Source: Campylobacteraceae bacterium (GTDB lineage: Bacteria; Campylobacterota; Campylobacteria; Campylobacterales; Sulfurovaceae). From it: a stretch of DNA of 16,041 nt. The notes beneath the pieces are model-generated. The model did no database searches. It worked only from the letters and a program-made list of their open reading frames with translations, and was not told the DNA's origin. The first letter of the stretch is position 1. Every line of letters begins with the position of its first letter. A program made the position numbers and the translations under genes. Where the stretch lies: contig JALVXO010000045.1 of assembly GCA_027022775.1 (NCBI GenBank), positions 1 to 16,041 on the forward strand, in the 5' to 3' direction. This document shows positions 1 to 6,562 of this stretch, in pieces.

Positions 1-2
1 AA

Positions 3-521
3 GAGTTGATGGAGTTTTGCGCGCGAAGAAAAATAAGCATTAACTGGCTCTTTTTTGACCAGTCTGCCGGAATGCTTGTTGAAGAGACAGAGAAGTTCTT
101 TCAAATTAAATATTTTGCCAATGTGCGCGCAAGTGCCGGCGGCGGTGCTGAAGGGTTCGAAGAGGATTATGAAACTGTAACAGTGGATAAGCTTCTTATT
201 AAAAACTTTTACGGCAATTCAATAAGCGATGAAGAGTTAAGAAATAAAAAGATAGAAGCTATCCATGTTGACGGTGAATCGATGGAGCCTACATTAAAAA
301 GCGGTTCGATTGTTTTTATTGACAGAGAGCAAAACGATATAAACAAAGAGGGTATTTTTGTGGTATCAACCCCTGGGGGACTGTTTATTAAAAGATTAAA
401 CAGAAGGGCAGACGGCAGTATAGAGCTGATTTCAGACAACCATTTATATTCTAAAGAGACTCTTTCGGCAGATGAAGTCAGGGTAATGGGAAAAGTTATC
501 GGCGAAGTTGAGAGACTGTAG
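3..521 (+). CDS. S24 family peptidase / LexA- or CI-like repressor, 5' truncated
   Basis: C-terminal part of a LexA/phage-repressor-like protein, open in frame to the window edge, so its N-terminal helix-turn-helix lies outside. Numbering from the TTG at 6, the S24 domain spans about residues 35-171. It has an Ala-Gly-rich hinge (ASAGGGA, 42-48) where LexA-type proteins self-cleave, a catalytic Ser in GESMEPTL (Ser92) and a catalytic Lys in FIKRL (Lys129). The stretch SINWLFF just before the hinge resembles the end of the DNA-binding domain in epsilonproteobacterial S24 regulators. Members of the family repress stress or prophage genes and inactivate themselves when RecA-ssDNA accumulates. 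No prophage genes are visible here, so a chromosomal stress regulator is as likely as a phage remnant. The TTG and ATG at 6 and 9 are internal codons, not the real start. Confidence 0.87.
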   Translation, partial: ELMEFCARRKISINWLFFDQSAGMLVEETEKFFQIKYFANVRASAGGGAEGFEEDYETVTVDKLLIKNFYGNSISDEELRNKKIEAIHVDGESMEPTLKSGSIVFIDREQNDINKEGIFVVSTPGGLFIKRLNRRADGSIELISDNHLYSKETLSADEVRVMGKVIGEVERL

Positions 522-670
522 CAAAGCGGTTGTAAAACGCGTATTTAAAGGAGATACTTCAGAAACCGTAATTTTGCGCTTTGGCGCTTTTGCAGGGAGT
601 TTGCGGCATAATTTATTGCCGCCGGCAGCAGTTTTGCCTGTAAGGCATTTTATAAAAGTTAAATTTTAGA
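522..670. other. Convergent intergenic region with three small hairpins
   Basis: Gap of 149 bases between the converging S24 and sigma-region-4 genes. It holds three short perfect dyads: GCGC/GCGC at 576-587 followed by TTTT, GCGGCA/TGCCGC at 603-622, and TGCC/GGCA at 635-647 followed by TTTT. The first and third could act as weak plus-strand terminators for the S24 gene. A GGAG at 550-553 has no start codon at a usable distance. I see no gene here. Confidence 0.4.
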
Positions 671-976
671 TTAGCTATAAAGATAATCTTTTAATTTTTT
701 TGCAACTTTTGGATGCTTTAATTTTCTTTTTCCCATCTCTTCTATCTGTCTTACACGCTCTTTGCTTATACCGTAAAGAAGGGCAATTTCGTCTAAAGTA
801 AACTGCACCCCTTTGCAGGGAATCTGATCTTCTTTGTAAAGCCTTACATACTCTTTGTATCTCTCGTGAGGTTTTAAATGCATTAGGCACTCATAAACCT
901 CTTTAAAACAGGGTGAAACTTTCAGATTTTTTTCTTTAACGATATAACCGCCATCTGTTTCGATAAAATGCAGCAT
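671..976 (-). CDS. Small sigma-70 region 4 (HTH) protein
   Basis: A 101-residue protein whose C-terminal half (about 58-92) is a sigma-70 region 4.2 helix-turn-helix: FTLDEIALLYGISKERVRQIE, then a KRKL tail typical of housekeeping sigma factors. The first 55 residues match nothing I recognise, and regions 2 and 3 are absent, so it cannot be a complete sigma factor. It might bind -35-like DNA as a regulator, or bind the RNA polymerase beta-flap as free region-4 domains can. The ATG has an AAAAAAGGG ribosome site about 6 bases upstream. A possible promoter lies just ahead, beside the end of the upstream lipoprotein gene, so it may be transcribed separately. Confidence is high for the domain and low for the role. 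Confidence 0.8.
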   Translation of the reverse strand: MLHFIETDGGYIVKEKNLKVSPCFKEVYECLMHLKPHERYKEYVRLYKEDQIPCKGVQFTLDEIALLYGISKERVRQIEEMGKRKLKHPKVAKKLKDYLYS

Positions 977-995
977 TTTAACCCTTTTTTGTTTT

Positions 996-1025
996 ATTGT
1001 ATCAAAATTGCGGCTTAAAAGTCAC
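996..1025 (-). promoter_or_regulatory. Candidate promoter of the sigma-region-4 gene
   Basis: On the minus strand a TACAAT -10-like hexamer (996-1001) lies 18 bases downstream of GTGACT (1020-1025, four matches to TTGACA). The -35 element would overlap the 3' end of the lipoprotein gene and give a leader of only about 15 bases. The match is by eye only. Confidence 0.35.
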
Positions 1026-2301
1026 TGAAGAAACCGGTTGCGTATCTAAAAAATTTTGCAAATACTGCCAGGTTGTATGTTGCATCATACCCTTCATTTT
1101 CCATTGCGGTTTTGATAATAAAAGCTATTGTGTGCTGTGAAGATGAGTAAGAGAAATCTTGCAACTCCAGCCACTCATAAAGGGTTGCGGCATCATCTTT
1201 ATATATGCCGCTAGATTTAGACCCATCTATATAATTTGTAAATTTAAATCCTTCCAGGGTAAAAGAGCAGGTAAAAGTATTGGCTAAATATTGCAGTTTC
1301 TGCTCATTCCATAAATCTCTAAAACCTGCATCATAAAGCGTTCTGACAAACATTGCAACCCGTGCGCCGTGGGTTAAGTCTTCTGCTCTTAACCTTTTTT
1401 TGTCTATAACAGCAGGCCAGTAGTTCCAGATTAAATATTTGTCTCCATAGCGGCTCTTTTTTATTTTAATATTGTGCCAAATATAGTTTGCTACTCTGTT
1501 TACTACAGTTTTGTAATATCTGCTTGGTTTTTGATCTGCTGCACTTGCACGGTACATCTCTATTAACGGTTCGGCAATAATTGCACTCCAGTTTATTGGG
1601 GCTTCTTTATTGGAGTAATCTGTATCTTTATCGTAATAATTTTTTGGGAATGCATAATACATCCCGTAAGAGCCGTCTTTGTATGGAGATTTTTCATCAA
1701 TTACGAAAGGTTTATGCTGTTTATAAAGTTCTTGAACCATTTTATAGTAGCGGTTAGCATCGTCTCCAAACTCTTTTTGCAATTTAGAATCTTCTTTAAC
1801 AATTCTGGCAAATGCAGCAAGAGGATAGGAAAACAGGGCATTTGTGAGCATATCTGAATATCTTCTCTTGCCGTCAGTCCCGTAACTGTAAGCTGTGGTT
1901 CCCCATCCTTGCATAACTGTGCCGGTTCTTTCATCTATATTTTTTGTAAATATATCATTGCTATCAGCTACAATTTTTAATAATTCATTCAATTTGCGCA
2001 GTATCCGAATATCGCCGCTTGCTTCATACATATCTATGTAAGCGCGCAAATATGCGCCTATGTTCCATCCGCTTGGGTTGTTAAATTTTCCCAGTTTGCC
2101 AATAAAGTATCTTTTTTTTAAACTTTCATGCTGATTTAAAAACCATTTAACAGCATTTTGGGTGATGGTATCTTTATCGTATACAAATTTAGGTTCATAA
2201 AAGCTTTTGCTTTTTATAACTTTATTGCCGCTGCTGTCTGTAATTTTGCATCCTGCAGTAATAAAGAGGGTTAAAAGTATTATTAAGATTTTTTTTATCA
2301 T
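1015..2301 (-). CDS. Predicted lipoprotein, alpha/alpha six-hairpin glycosidase-like fold
   Basis: A 428-residue protein with a lipoprotein signal peptide (hydrophobic 4-16, lipobox ITAGC, Cys18). The mature part is alpha-helical, with repeated aromatic/acidic helix pairs: GWNIGAYLRAYIDMYEASGD (78-97), NWSAIIAEPLIEMY (237-250), and WNYW (292-295) followed by EDLTHGARVAMF (307-318). Aromatic-rich helices with a W-x-Y-W then E-D-x-x-H-G pattern recall alpha/alpha-toroid enzymes such as polysaccharide lyases, glucuronyl C5-epimerases and unsaturated glucuronyl hydrolases, so sugar or polysaccharide processing on the outside of the cell is a reasonable guess. No catalytic pair can be assigned safely. 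The ATG at 2301 follows a GTGGAG site. It lies downstream of a terminated gene and probably has its own AT-rich promoter. Two other carbohydrate genes would be expected nearby for a catabolic role, and none is seen. Confidence 0.7.
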   Translation of the reverse strand: MIKKILIILLTLFITAGCKITDSSGNKVIKSKSFYEPKFVYDKDTITQNAVKWFLNQHESLKKRYFIGKLGKFNNPSGWNIGAYLRAYIDMYEASGDIRILRKLNELLKIVADSNDIFTKNIDERTGTVMQGWGTTAYSYGTDGKRRYSDMLTNALFSYPLAAFARIVKEDSKLQKEFGDDANRYYKMVQELYKQHKPFVIDEKSPYKDGSYGMYYAFPKNYYDKDTDYSNKEAPINWSAIIAEPLIEMYRASAADQKPSRYYKTVVNRVANYIWHNIKIKKSRYGDKYLIWNYWPAVIDKKRLRAEDLTHGARVAMFVRTLYDAGFRDLWNEQKLQYLANTFTCSFTLEGFKFTNYIDGSKSSGIYKDDAATLYEWLELQDFSYSSSQHTIAFIIKTAMENEGYDATYNLAVFAKFFRYATGFFSDF

Positions 2302-2374
2302 TTTTCTCCACTGCTATTTTAATTTAAAGATAATTTTAACATTATTTTTACAAATTGCTTAAAAATATTGCAGT

Positions 2375-2414
2375 AAAAAAAATTGATAACCGGGAGAGAG
2401 TTTATCCCCCGATT
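2375..2414 (-). terminator. Intrinsic terminator of the small lipoprotein gene
   Basis: On the minus strand AATCGGGGGA (2405-2414) pairs with TCTCCCGGTT (2388-2397) around a 7-base loop. This gives a 10-bp stem with two G:T pairs, followed a few bases later by a run of eight T (2375-2382). The upstream arm ends at the penultimate codon and the loop contains the TAA stop, so termination is built into the end of the gene. Confidence 0.75.
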
Positions 2415-2722
2415 AATACCCTTTTTTGACTTTTTACTCTCCAGCCATGCCATCCCCACACATGTTTGGAATTAAAATATATCATTATGCCAAATGGAGT
2501 AATTATCTCTTTTTGCCCGTTTTTTGGGCACACCTCTTCCCCGTTTTTATATAAATGAGCATAGTGGCCTTCGCTGCGGGTACCTTTATGTACAACCCAA
2601 ACTTTATATAGCCACTCCCCTTTTTGGTGAACCTCTTCCGGTTTGGCATTTATGTTTTTTGGCGGACATGCATTTAGTGCCATAATGCCTGTAGCTAAAA
2701 TTGAAAATAACAGCTTTTTCAT
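2402..2722 (-). CDS. Small predicted lipoprotein, unknown function
   Basis: A 106-residue exported protein that I do not recognise. The start is the ATG at 2722, chosen because AAAGGAGGA lies just upstream and because it begins the signal peptide MKKLLFSILATGIMALNAC; a longer reading from 2752 adds ten non-signal residues. Cys19 fits a lipobox (LNAC), though Asn before Ala is not the commonest residue. The mature part is short, with many aromatics (GEWLYKVWVVHKGTRSEGHY, WGWHGWRV) and one further Cys (VCPKNG). It looks like a small beta-rich domain. The gene stands alone, with a TATAAT-like box upstream and a strong terminator at its stop. The function is unknown. Confidence 0.7.
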   Translation of the reverse strand: MKKLLFSILATGIMALNACPPKNINAKPEEVHQKGEWLYKVWVVHKGTRSEGHYAHLYKNGEEVCPKNGQKEIITPFGIMIYFNSKHVWGWHGWRVKSQKRVLIGG

Positions 2723-2751
2723 TTTATCCTCCTTTGCTTGGCTTTTTGTCA

Positions 2752-2757
2752 ATTATA
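2752..2757 (-). promoter_or_regulatory. Candidate -10 box of the small lipoprotein gene
   Basis: A perfect TATAAT on the minus strand, about 30 bases upstream of the chosen ATG at 2722. No convincing -35 is seen; TTGCAA at 2778-2783 is 20 bases away. It lies inside an imperfect dyad (GTCACAATT ... AATTGAC, about 2748-2772) that could be an operator. Weak -35 elements are normal in Campylobacterota. Confidence 0.45.
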
Positions 2758-2802
2758 CTAAAAAATTGTGACATTTTTTGCAACTTATAAATTGTAAAAG
2801 TA

Positions 2803-3768
2803 TTATAAAAAAGTGCCGTTTTTAAAGTAGTAAACTAAAACATATAGAGTGCAAATCGATACAAAAAGGGATATAAGAAGCAGGCTTAAGTTTTTAAGCT
2901 TGTTAAAGTTTTGTTTTAGCAGAGTTAAAAAAATCCATATATAACCAAAATATGCCCCAAAAATAAGCAAACCCCAGATAAGGTACCCTGTATAAAAATA
3001 CTCTTTTTGCATCATGCAAAAAGGGCACTTGTGTGTTGGAAGCTCATAGACATAAGTTCCAAAAAAGTAAACAACTGCATAATATGCTATTGCTGCAAAA
3101 AAGGTTAAAACTATAAAAGCTGCAGTTTTATTTTCTAGCAGCAGAGATAAAATATAAGCTATAAAAAGGGTGTAAAAAAGTATAAGCAGATTTTTTATAT
3201 TCAGGTTAAACGGCAGAGGATTGGCTCCTTCTAAATTTCCAAAAAGAGCAGAACAGCAGCTTACAGGCCGGCTTATATCTATATTGAAAATATATGCAGC
3301 ATCAAGATAAGATTCTAAAAAAACCAAAAGAGCGGCAAAAATTAAAATGTAAGTTTTTAGTTTCATATAAGGGTAGTATTTAGCTTCTATATCGAGTTTG
3401 TTTAAAATTGTAAAAAAAAGGAGCAAAAAAATTGTTATCAGTTTTACAAAAAGCAGAACCATTCCGTAACTGTTTGCGCTAATAACGCCGGCTGCGCACA
3501 TTGCACCAGGCACAATAACAGAGAGAGAATCAATCATATAGACAAAATAGATAAGCAGTATCAGTTTGAATAGAAATAAAAAAACCGCCTGCACAGACAA
3601 AAGGTAACTCTGGTTTTCGAGTTTAATCTGTTTTTGCGAAAAGCTGTTAAAATTCCAATTTTTAATTAAAACAGCCCCTTTAAACAGAGCTGAAATTGCA
3701 ATTAATAGAGTGACAAATTCACTAAAAAGGTAAACTATTACAAAATTATTAAGAAGCAATTTGTCCAT
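2803..3768 (-). CDS. Polytopic membrane protein with CPFCMM motif, last gene of the NosL/ABC operon
   Basis: A 321-residue, very hydrophobic protein with about eight predicted membrane spans (near 9-31, 56-80, 103-124, 136-157, 190-212, 216-236, 256-283 and 290-313). Soluble loops carry cysteines: GAMCAAGVISANSYG (Cys91), SRPVSCCSALFG (Cys171/172) and THKCPFCMMQK (Cys248, Cys251, Met252/253, with His246). The arrangement faintly recalls VKOR/DsbB-type thiol proteins. The His-Cys-Cys-Met-Met cluster would also suit copper binding. The gene starts 20 bases inside the ABC ATPase gene, and its weak ribosome site (AGAGAT) suggests translational coupling. I infer that it works with the ABC transporter and the NosL-like protein as a thiol-redox or metal-handling partner. 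The exact family is not recognised. Confidence 0.68.
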   Translation of the reverse strand: MDKLLLNNFVIVYLFSEFVTLLIAISALFKGAVLIKNWNFNSFSQKQIKLENQSYLLSVQAVFLFLFKLILLIYFVYMIDSLSVIVPGAMCAAGVISANSYGMVLLFVKLITIFLLLFFTILNKLDIEAKYYPYMKLKTYILIFAALLVFLESYLDAAYIFNIDISRPVSCCSALFGNLEGANPLPFNLNIKNLLILFYTLFIAYILSLLLENKTAAFIVLTFFAAIAYYAVVYFFGTYVYELPTHKCPFCMMQKEYFYTGYLIWGLLIFGAYFGYIWIFLTLLKQNFNKLKNLSLLLISLFVSICTLYVLVYYFKNGTFL

Positions 3769-4420
3769 TTTTAATCTCTGCTGTTTTATGTAAAAAGTTT
3801 AAATTTTCAAAGAGAGGGTCGTGTGTTGCAACTATTATGCTTTTCCCCTCTTTGTGAAGGGTTTCTAAAGTTTTTATAAAATTTAAAGAGTTTTCGCGGT
3901 CGAGGTTTGCTGTGGGCTCATCGCATATTATTAAATCCGGGTTGTTTACAAGAGCCCTGGCTATCGCGCCGCGCTGTTTTTCGCCGCCTGAAAGTTCTGA
4001 CGGTTTTTTATCTTTTTTATGCAGAATGTTTGCTTTTTGCAAAGCCTCTTCTGCGCTTTTTTTTGCTTCTTTTAAACTTTTATTTAGCGGAACCTGTGCT
4101 GCAATCAGGTTATCTATTAGCGAAATGGTGTTTATAAGGTTGAAATCTTGGAAAATAATTCCTATCTTTTGTGCACGGAAACGGCTTAAATGCAAATCAG
4201 GAAGTTTAGAAACCGCTTCGCCGCCGACTAAAACTTTACCGCTGCTTGGCTTATCAAGCCCGGCAATTATAGAGATTAAAGTGGTTTTGCCGCTGCCGCT
4301 TACCCCTTTTAAAATAAGGCACTCCCCATTTTTAATTTTTAAATTAATCTTTTTTAAAATGTAATGCTTTTTATTGTCAATTTCGTAATAGCGTTCCAGA
4401 TTTTCTATATCTACAATCAT
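3749..4420 (-). CDS. ABC transporter ATP-binding protein, LolD/MacB type
   Basis: A 223-residue nucleotide-binding protein with every ABC motif intact: Walker A GVSGSGKTT (39-47), Q-loop Gln91, signature LSGGEKQR (143-150), Walker B LIICDE (163-168, catalytic Glu168), D-loop NLD and H-loop His200. Length and motif spacing fit the LolD/MacB/FtsE group, whose members drive mechanotransmission through FtsX-type permeases rather than classic substrate translocation. Its start shares one base with the permease stop (TAATG), so the two are translationally coupled and form one transporter. It acts on the cytoplasmic face of the inner membrane. Coming after a NosL-like gene, it plausibly powers maturation or release of a copper-handling protein or lipoprotein. 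The substrate is not shown by the sequence. Confidence 0.93.
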   Translation of the reverse strand: MIVDIENLERYYEIDNKKHYILKKINLKIKNGECLILKGVSGSGKTTLISIIAGLDKPSSGKVLVGGEAVSKLPDLHLSRFRAQKIGIIFQDFNLINTISLIDNLIAAQVPLNKSLKEAKKSAEEALQKANILHKKDKKPSELSGGEKQRGAIARALVNNPDLIICDEPTANLDRENSLNFIKTLETLHKEGKSIIVATHDPLFENLNFLHKTAEIKNGQIAS

Positions 4421-5595
4421 TATACAAGCGCCTCTTTTGGATTTGTTACCGATATTTTCCAGACCGGAATAAGCACAGATGCAAGGAAAGTTATTCCAAA
4501 AAGTATAAAAACCGTTGCAAGTGATGAGAAATCTATCACCGGTTCAAACTGTGCAAACTGTTTTAAGTTTTCGCCGCCCAGAAAAATATTTTTTAAAAGC
4601 GGCGCATTGAAAATAAAAACATAAATATAAGCAAAAGATGCACCTGTAATAAAGGCAAAGAGAAATAGAAAAAGATTTTCAAAAAATTTCAATTTTAAAA
4701 TATCTTTAATACTCCAGCCAATTGCGCGCAATATAGCAATCTCTTTTTTTTCTGCCGAAACCGCAAGAGTATATCGCAGATAGAGCAGCAGGCTTAATGT
4801 TGCAGCTGTTAATATAAACATAATCATAAACAGCCCGCCTTTGTAATTATAGAGGTTTTCATAAAGTTTTTTCACATCATCTTTTGAGACAACCCTTAAA
4901 CTGTAAGCCAAAGATAATAGTTTATCTTTGATATTCTCTCTTTCGCTTTCATTTGGAACATTTAAAGCTATATCGGTAACTTCGGAGTTTTTTAAACCTA
5001 AAATCTCTTTTGCACTTTCAATTGGCATGATAATTTCATCATTGCTTACAAGAGAGCTTTCGCGGCTTAAAATTTTATAAATTTTAATCTCTTTAAGTTC
5101 GCCAGACGGGGTTAAAAAGTTATAACTTTTTGGAAAGTAGCGGTTTTTAAAATAGTCATAAACCCCCTGGCCGATAATCATATTTTCTTGGCTTAAAAAC
5201 TCTTTTAAATTTATATTTTTTACAATCTGTTCGATATTTCTGCTGCTTTGTTCGTCTAAAAAATCAACACCGATTATAAGAGCACTTTTTCCGTCATCAA
5301 AAAAGTACCTGCCAAAAACCCTTTTAGTTACTTTCTGGACACCGTAAACAGAAGCAATTTTATCGGTCAAACCTTCTGCTACAGGAGAGAGCATACCGCC
5401 CTTTACCGATTGCACTATAAAATCCGGTTGAGCATCTAGCGCTCTGTTTAGGGTATGTTTTATAGAAGCAGAGATAAAAAGGGTGCTGCTTAATAGAAAT
5501 ACCAATATGGCAAGAATTGCAGCAATTGCGGCGAATCTTTGCTTTTCTTTGAGCAGATCGAGGGTTAGAAAATAGAAAAACGAATTACCGCCCAT
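4420..5595 (-). CDS. ABC transporter permease, FtsX/MacB family
   Basis: A 391-residue permease with MacB topology. There is one N-terminal membrane span (about 20-43), a large periplasmic domain (about 45-255) and three C-terminal spans. The FtsX signature EKKEIAILRAIGWS follows the second span, and the end is NPKEALV. I chose the ATG at 5595 because CGGAG lies 8 bases upstream and a membrane span soon follows. An in-frame upstream start at 5649 would add 18 polar residues and overlap the previous gene further. With this start it overlaps the small upstream gene by 11 bases and touches the ATPase gene by one base. Permeases of this type lack a true channel and use ATP to move the periplasmic domain, extracting lipoproteins or driving periplasmic partners. 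The NosL-like protein is the obvious partner here. Confidence 0.9.
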   Translation of the reverse strand: MGGNSFFYFLTLDLLKEKQRFAAIAAILAILVFLLSSTLFISASIKHTLNRALDAQPDFIVQSVKGGMLSPVAEGLTDKIASVYGVQKVTKRVFGRYFFDDGKSALIIGVDFLDEQSSRNIEQIVKNINLKEFLSQENMIIGQGVYDYFKNRYFPKSYNFLTPSGELKEIKIYKILSRESSLVSNDEIIMPIESAKEILGLKNSEVTDIALNVPNESERENIKDKLLSLAYSLRVVSKDDVKKLYENLYNYKGGLFMIMFILTAATLSLLLYLRYTLAVSAEKKEIAILRAIGWSIKDILKLKFFENLFLFLFAFITGASFAYIYVFIFNAPLLKNIFLGGENLKQFAQFEPVIDFSSLATVFILFGITFLASVLIPVWKISVTNPKEALV

Positions 5596-5839
5596 AGATA
5601 AACTCCGTTTTGTCAAAGCCGGGCATTTGGGGATAGATTTTATTTTCAACAGCTGGCTTTATAGCTAAAAAGCGGTTTTGCAGGCTGCCCGCTCCCAAAG
5701 AGAGTTCCGGCAGATATACTGCTGCTGCGCTTTTTGCACAAATTTGCGAGATATCTTTTTTTAAAGCGAAATAGTGGGCAAAGACCGCAATTAAACTTAA
5801 CAGTGCAAAAGCTGCCAAAAAATAGAACTGTTTTACCAT
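5585..5839 (-). CDS. Small membrane-anchored protein of the NosL/ABC operon
   Basis: An 84-residue protein with one N-terminal membrane span (about 4-26, QFYFLAAFALLSLIAVFAHYF) and a short, probably periplasmic domain without cysteine or histidine clusters. I do not recognise a family. Its ATG shares a base with the stop of the NosL-like gene (TAATG), and its end overlaps the permease start by 11 bases. That double coupling argues that it is a real gene and not a chance frame. It could be an accessory subunit linking the NosL-like protein to the permease, but that is inference from position only. Confidence 0.72.
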   Translation of the reverse strand: MVKQFYFLAAFALLSLIAVFAHYFALKKDISQICAKSAAAVYLPELSLGAGSLQNRFLAIKPAVENKIYPQMPGFDKTEFIYGR

Positions 5840-6504
5840 TATTGCTGCTTTTTATCCAAATTTTCAACCATTTCAAAAGTTATATCTTTAAATTTTACGA
5901 TTTTTTCGCCTTTGTGGTCATTTAAAAATGTCATTGCTTCTTTTTTGGTTTTAAAAGGTATAAACTCATTCCCCATAGGACCGTAAATATTTGAACCTGT
6001 AACATAAAAAGCGTCTCTTGCATCGATGCTTTCTAATGTGTAATAGTCGCGCACCAAAACTTTGCTGATTTTAGAGCGGTCATATTTAAAATCGGCATCG
6101 TAAAAGTAAAATTTTAGCATATCTTTTACGCCGTCAAAATAGTAATTTTTGCCCTCAATCTCCATAAGTGCCGCCCATTTTGGATATTTATGGACAAACA
6201 TTCCGCATACAGGGCACTTTGCATCTTTTGGAACTTTAAAACTTTTTACAGTTTTTGGGCTGCCGTTTTTTATAAAAAAAGCAACGGCTTTTAAACTTTT
6301 TGCATCGGTTTTGCTGCACGCTTTTGAACTTTTAATTGCTTCTATTGTGCTGTTTAAATCGCCGCTGTATTTTGGCAAAAGTTTTTTGTTGCAAAAAATT
6401 TCTGCAATTTTTTTGCCGCGCGCAGAGAGTTTTTTTTCTAAAGCTTGAGTGTTTTGCCCATAAAGCAGTACAAAAGAGATAAAAGCCGGTAATATTTTTT
6501 TCAC
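5839..6504 (-). CDS. nosL: NosL-like copper-site accessory protein with N-terminal extension
   Basis: A 221-residue exported protein: signal peptide about 1-21, then a NosL domain (about 95-200). Seen directly are the NosL metal motif KCPVCGMFV (Cys97, Cys100, Met102), the following YPKWAALMEIEGKNYYFDGV block and the GPMGNEFIPF motif (175-184, Met177). NosL proteins bind Cu(I) and help assemble copper centres, best known for nitrous oxide reductase. The lack of a lipobox and the Cys38/Cys63-containing segment before the domain are unusual; that segment looks like a short helical cytochrome-c-type domain without CxxCH. The start is GTG with TGGAGAT about 7 bases upstream. It is the first gene of a five-gene operon, 58 bases after the minor pseudopilin gene. 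With no nosZ here, the symbol reflects family and not proven function. Confidence 0.88.
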   Translation of the reverse strand: MKKILPAFISFVLLYGQNTQALEKKLSARGKKIAEIFCNKKLLPKYSGDLNSTIEAIKSSKACSKTDAKSLKAVAFFIKNGSPKTVKSFKVPKDAKCPVCGMFVHKYPKWAALMEIEGKNYYFDGVKDMLKFYFYDADFKYDRSKISKVLVRDYYTLESIDARDAFYVTGSNIYGPMGNEFIPFKTKKEAMTFLNDHKGEKIVKFKDITFEMVENLDKKQQ

Positions 6505-6562
6505 TTTAAAATCTCCAGATATTCAGATAAAACTATTTTATAAAAGAAATATTAAAAAAAAG

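Noticed and set aside
3..521. Prophage or integrated element marked by the S24 repressor.
   Set aside because: No integrase, phage structural genes or attachment-site repeats were seen. S24 regulators also occur as ordinary chromosomal genes.
2302..2374. Promoter for the 428-residue lipoprotein gene.
   Set aside because: The stretch is so AT-rich that many TAAAAT/TATAAT-like hexamers occur; none has a matching -35 at normal spacing, so no single site can be supported.
3912..4364. A 150-codon plus-strand open frame antisense to the ABC ATPase gene.
   Set aside because: It mirrors a strongly conserved ATPase gene, has no ribosome site and shows no recognisable domain. Long antisense frames are common opposite such genes.
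4420..5649. Longer permease reading starting at 5649.
   Set aside because: The first 18 residues are polar and not membrane-like, it would overlap the upstream gene by 65 bases, and the ATG at 5595 has a good GGAG site.
5839..6504. A full nos (nitrous oxide reductase) cluster.
   Set aside because: Only the NosL family is present. No NosZ, NosD, NosF/Y of the classic type or cytochromes with CxxCH were found in the window.
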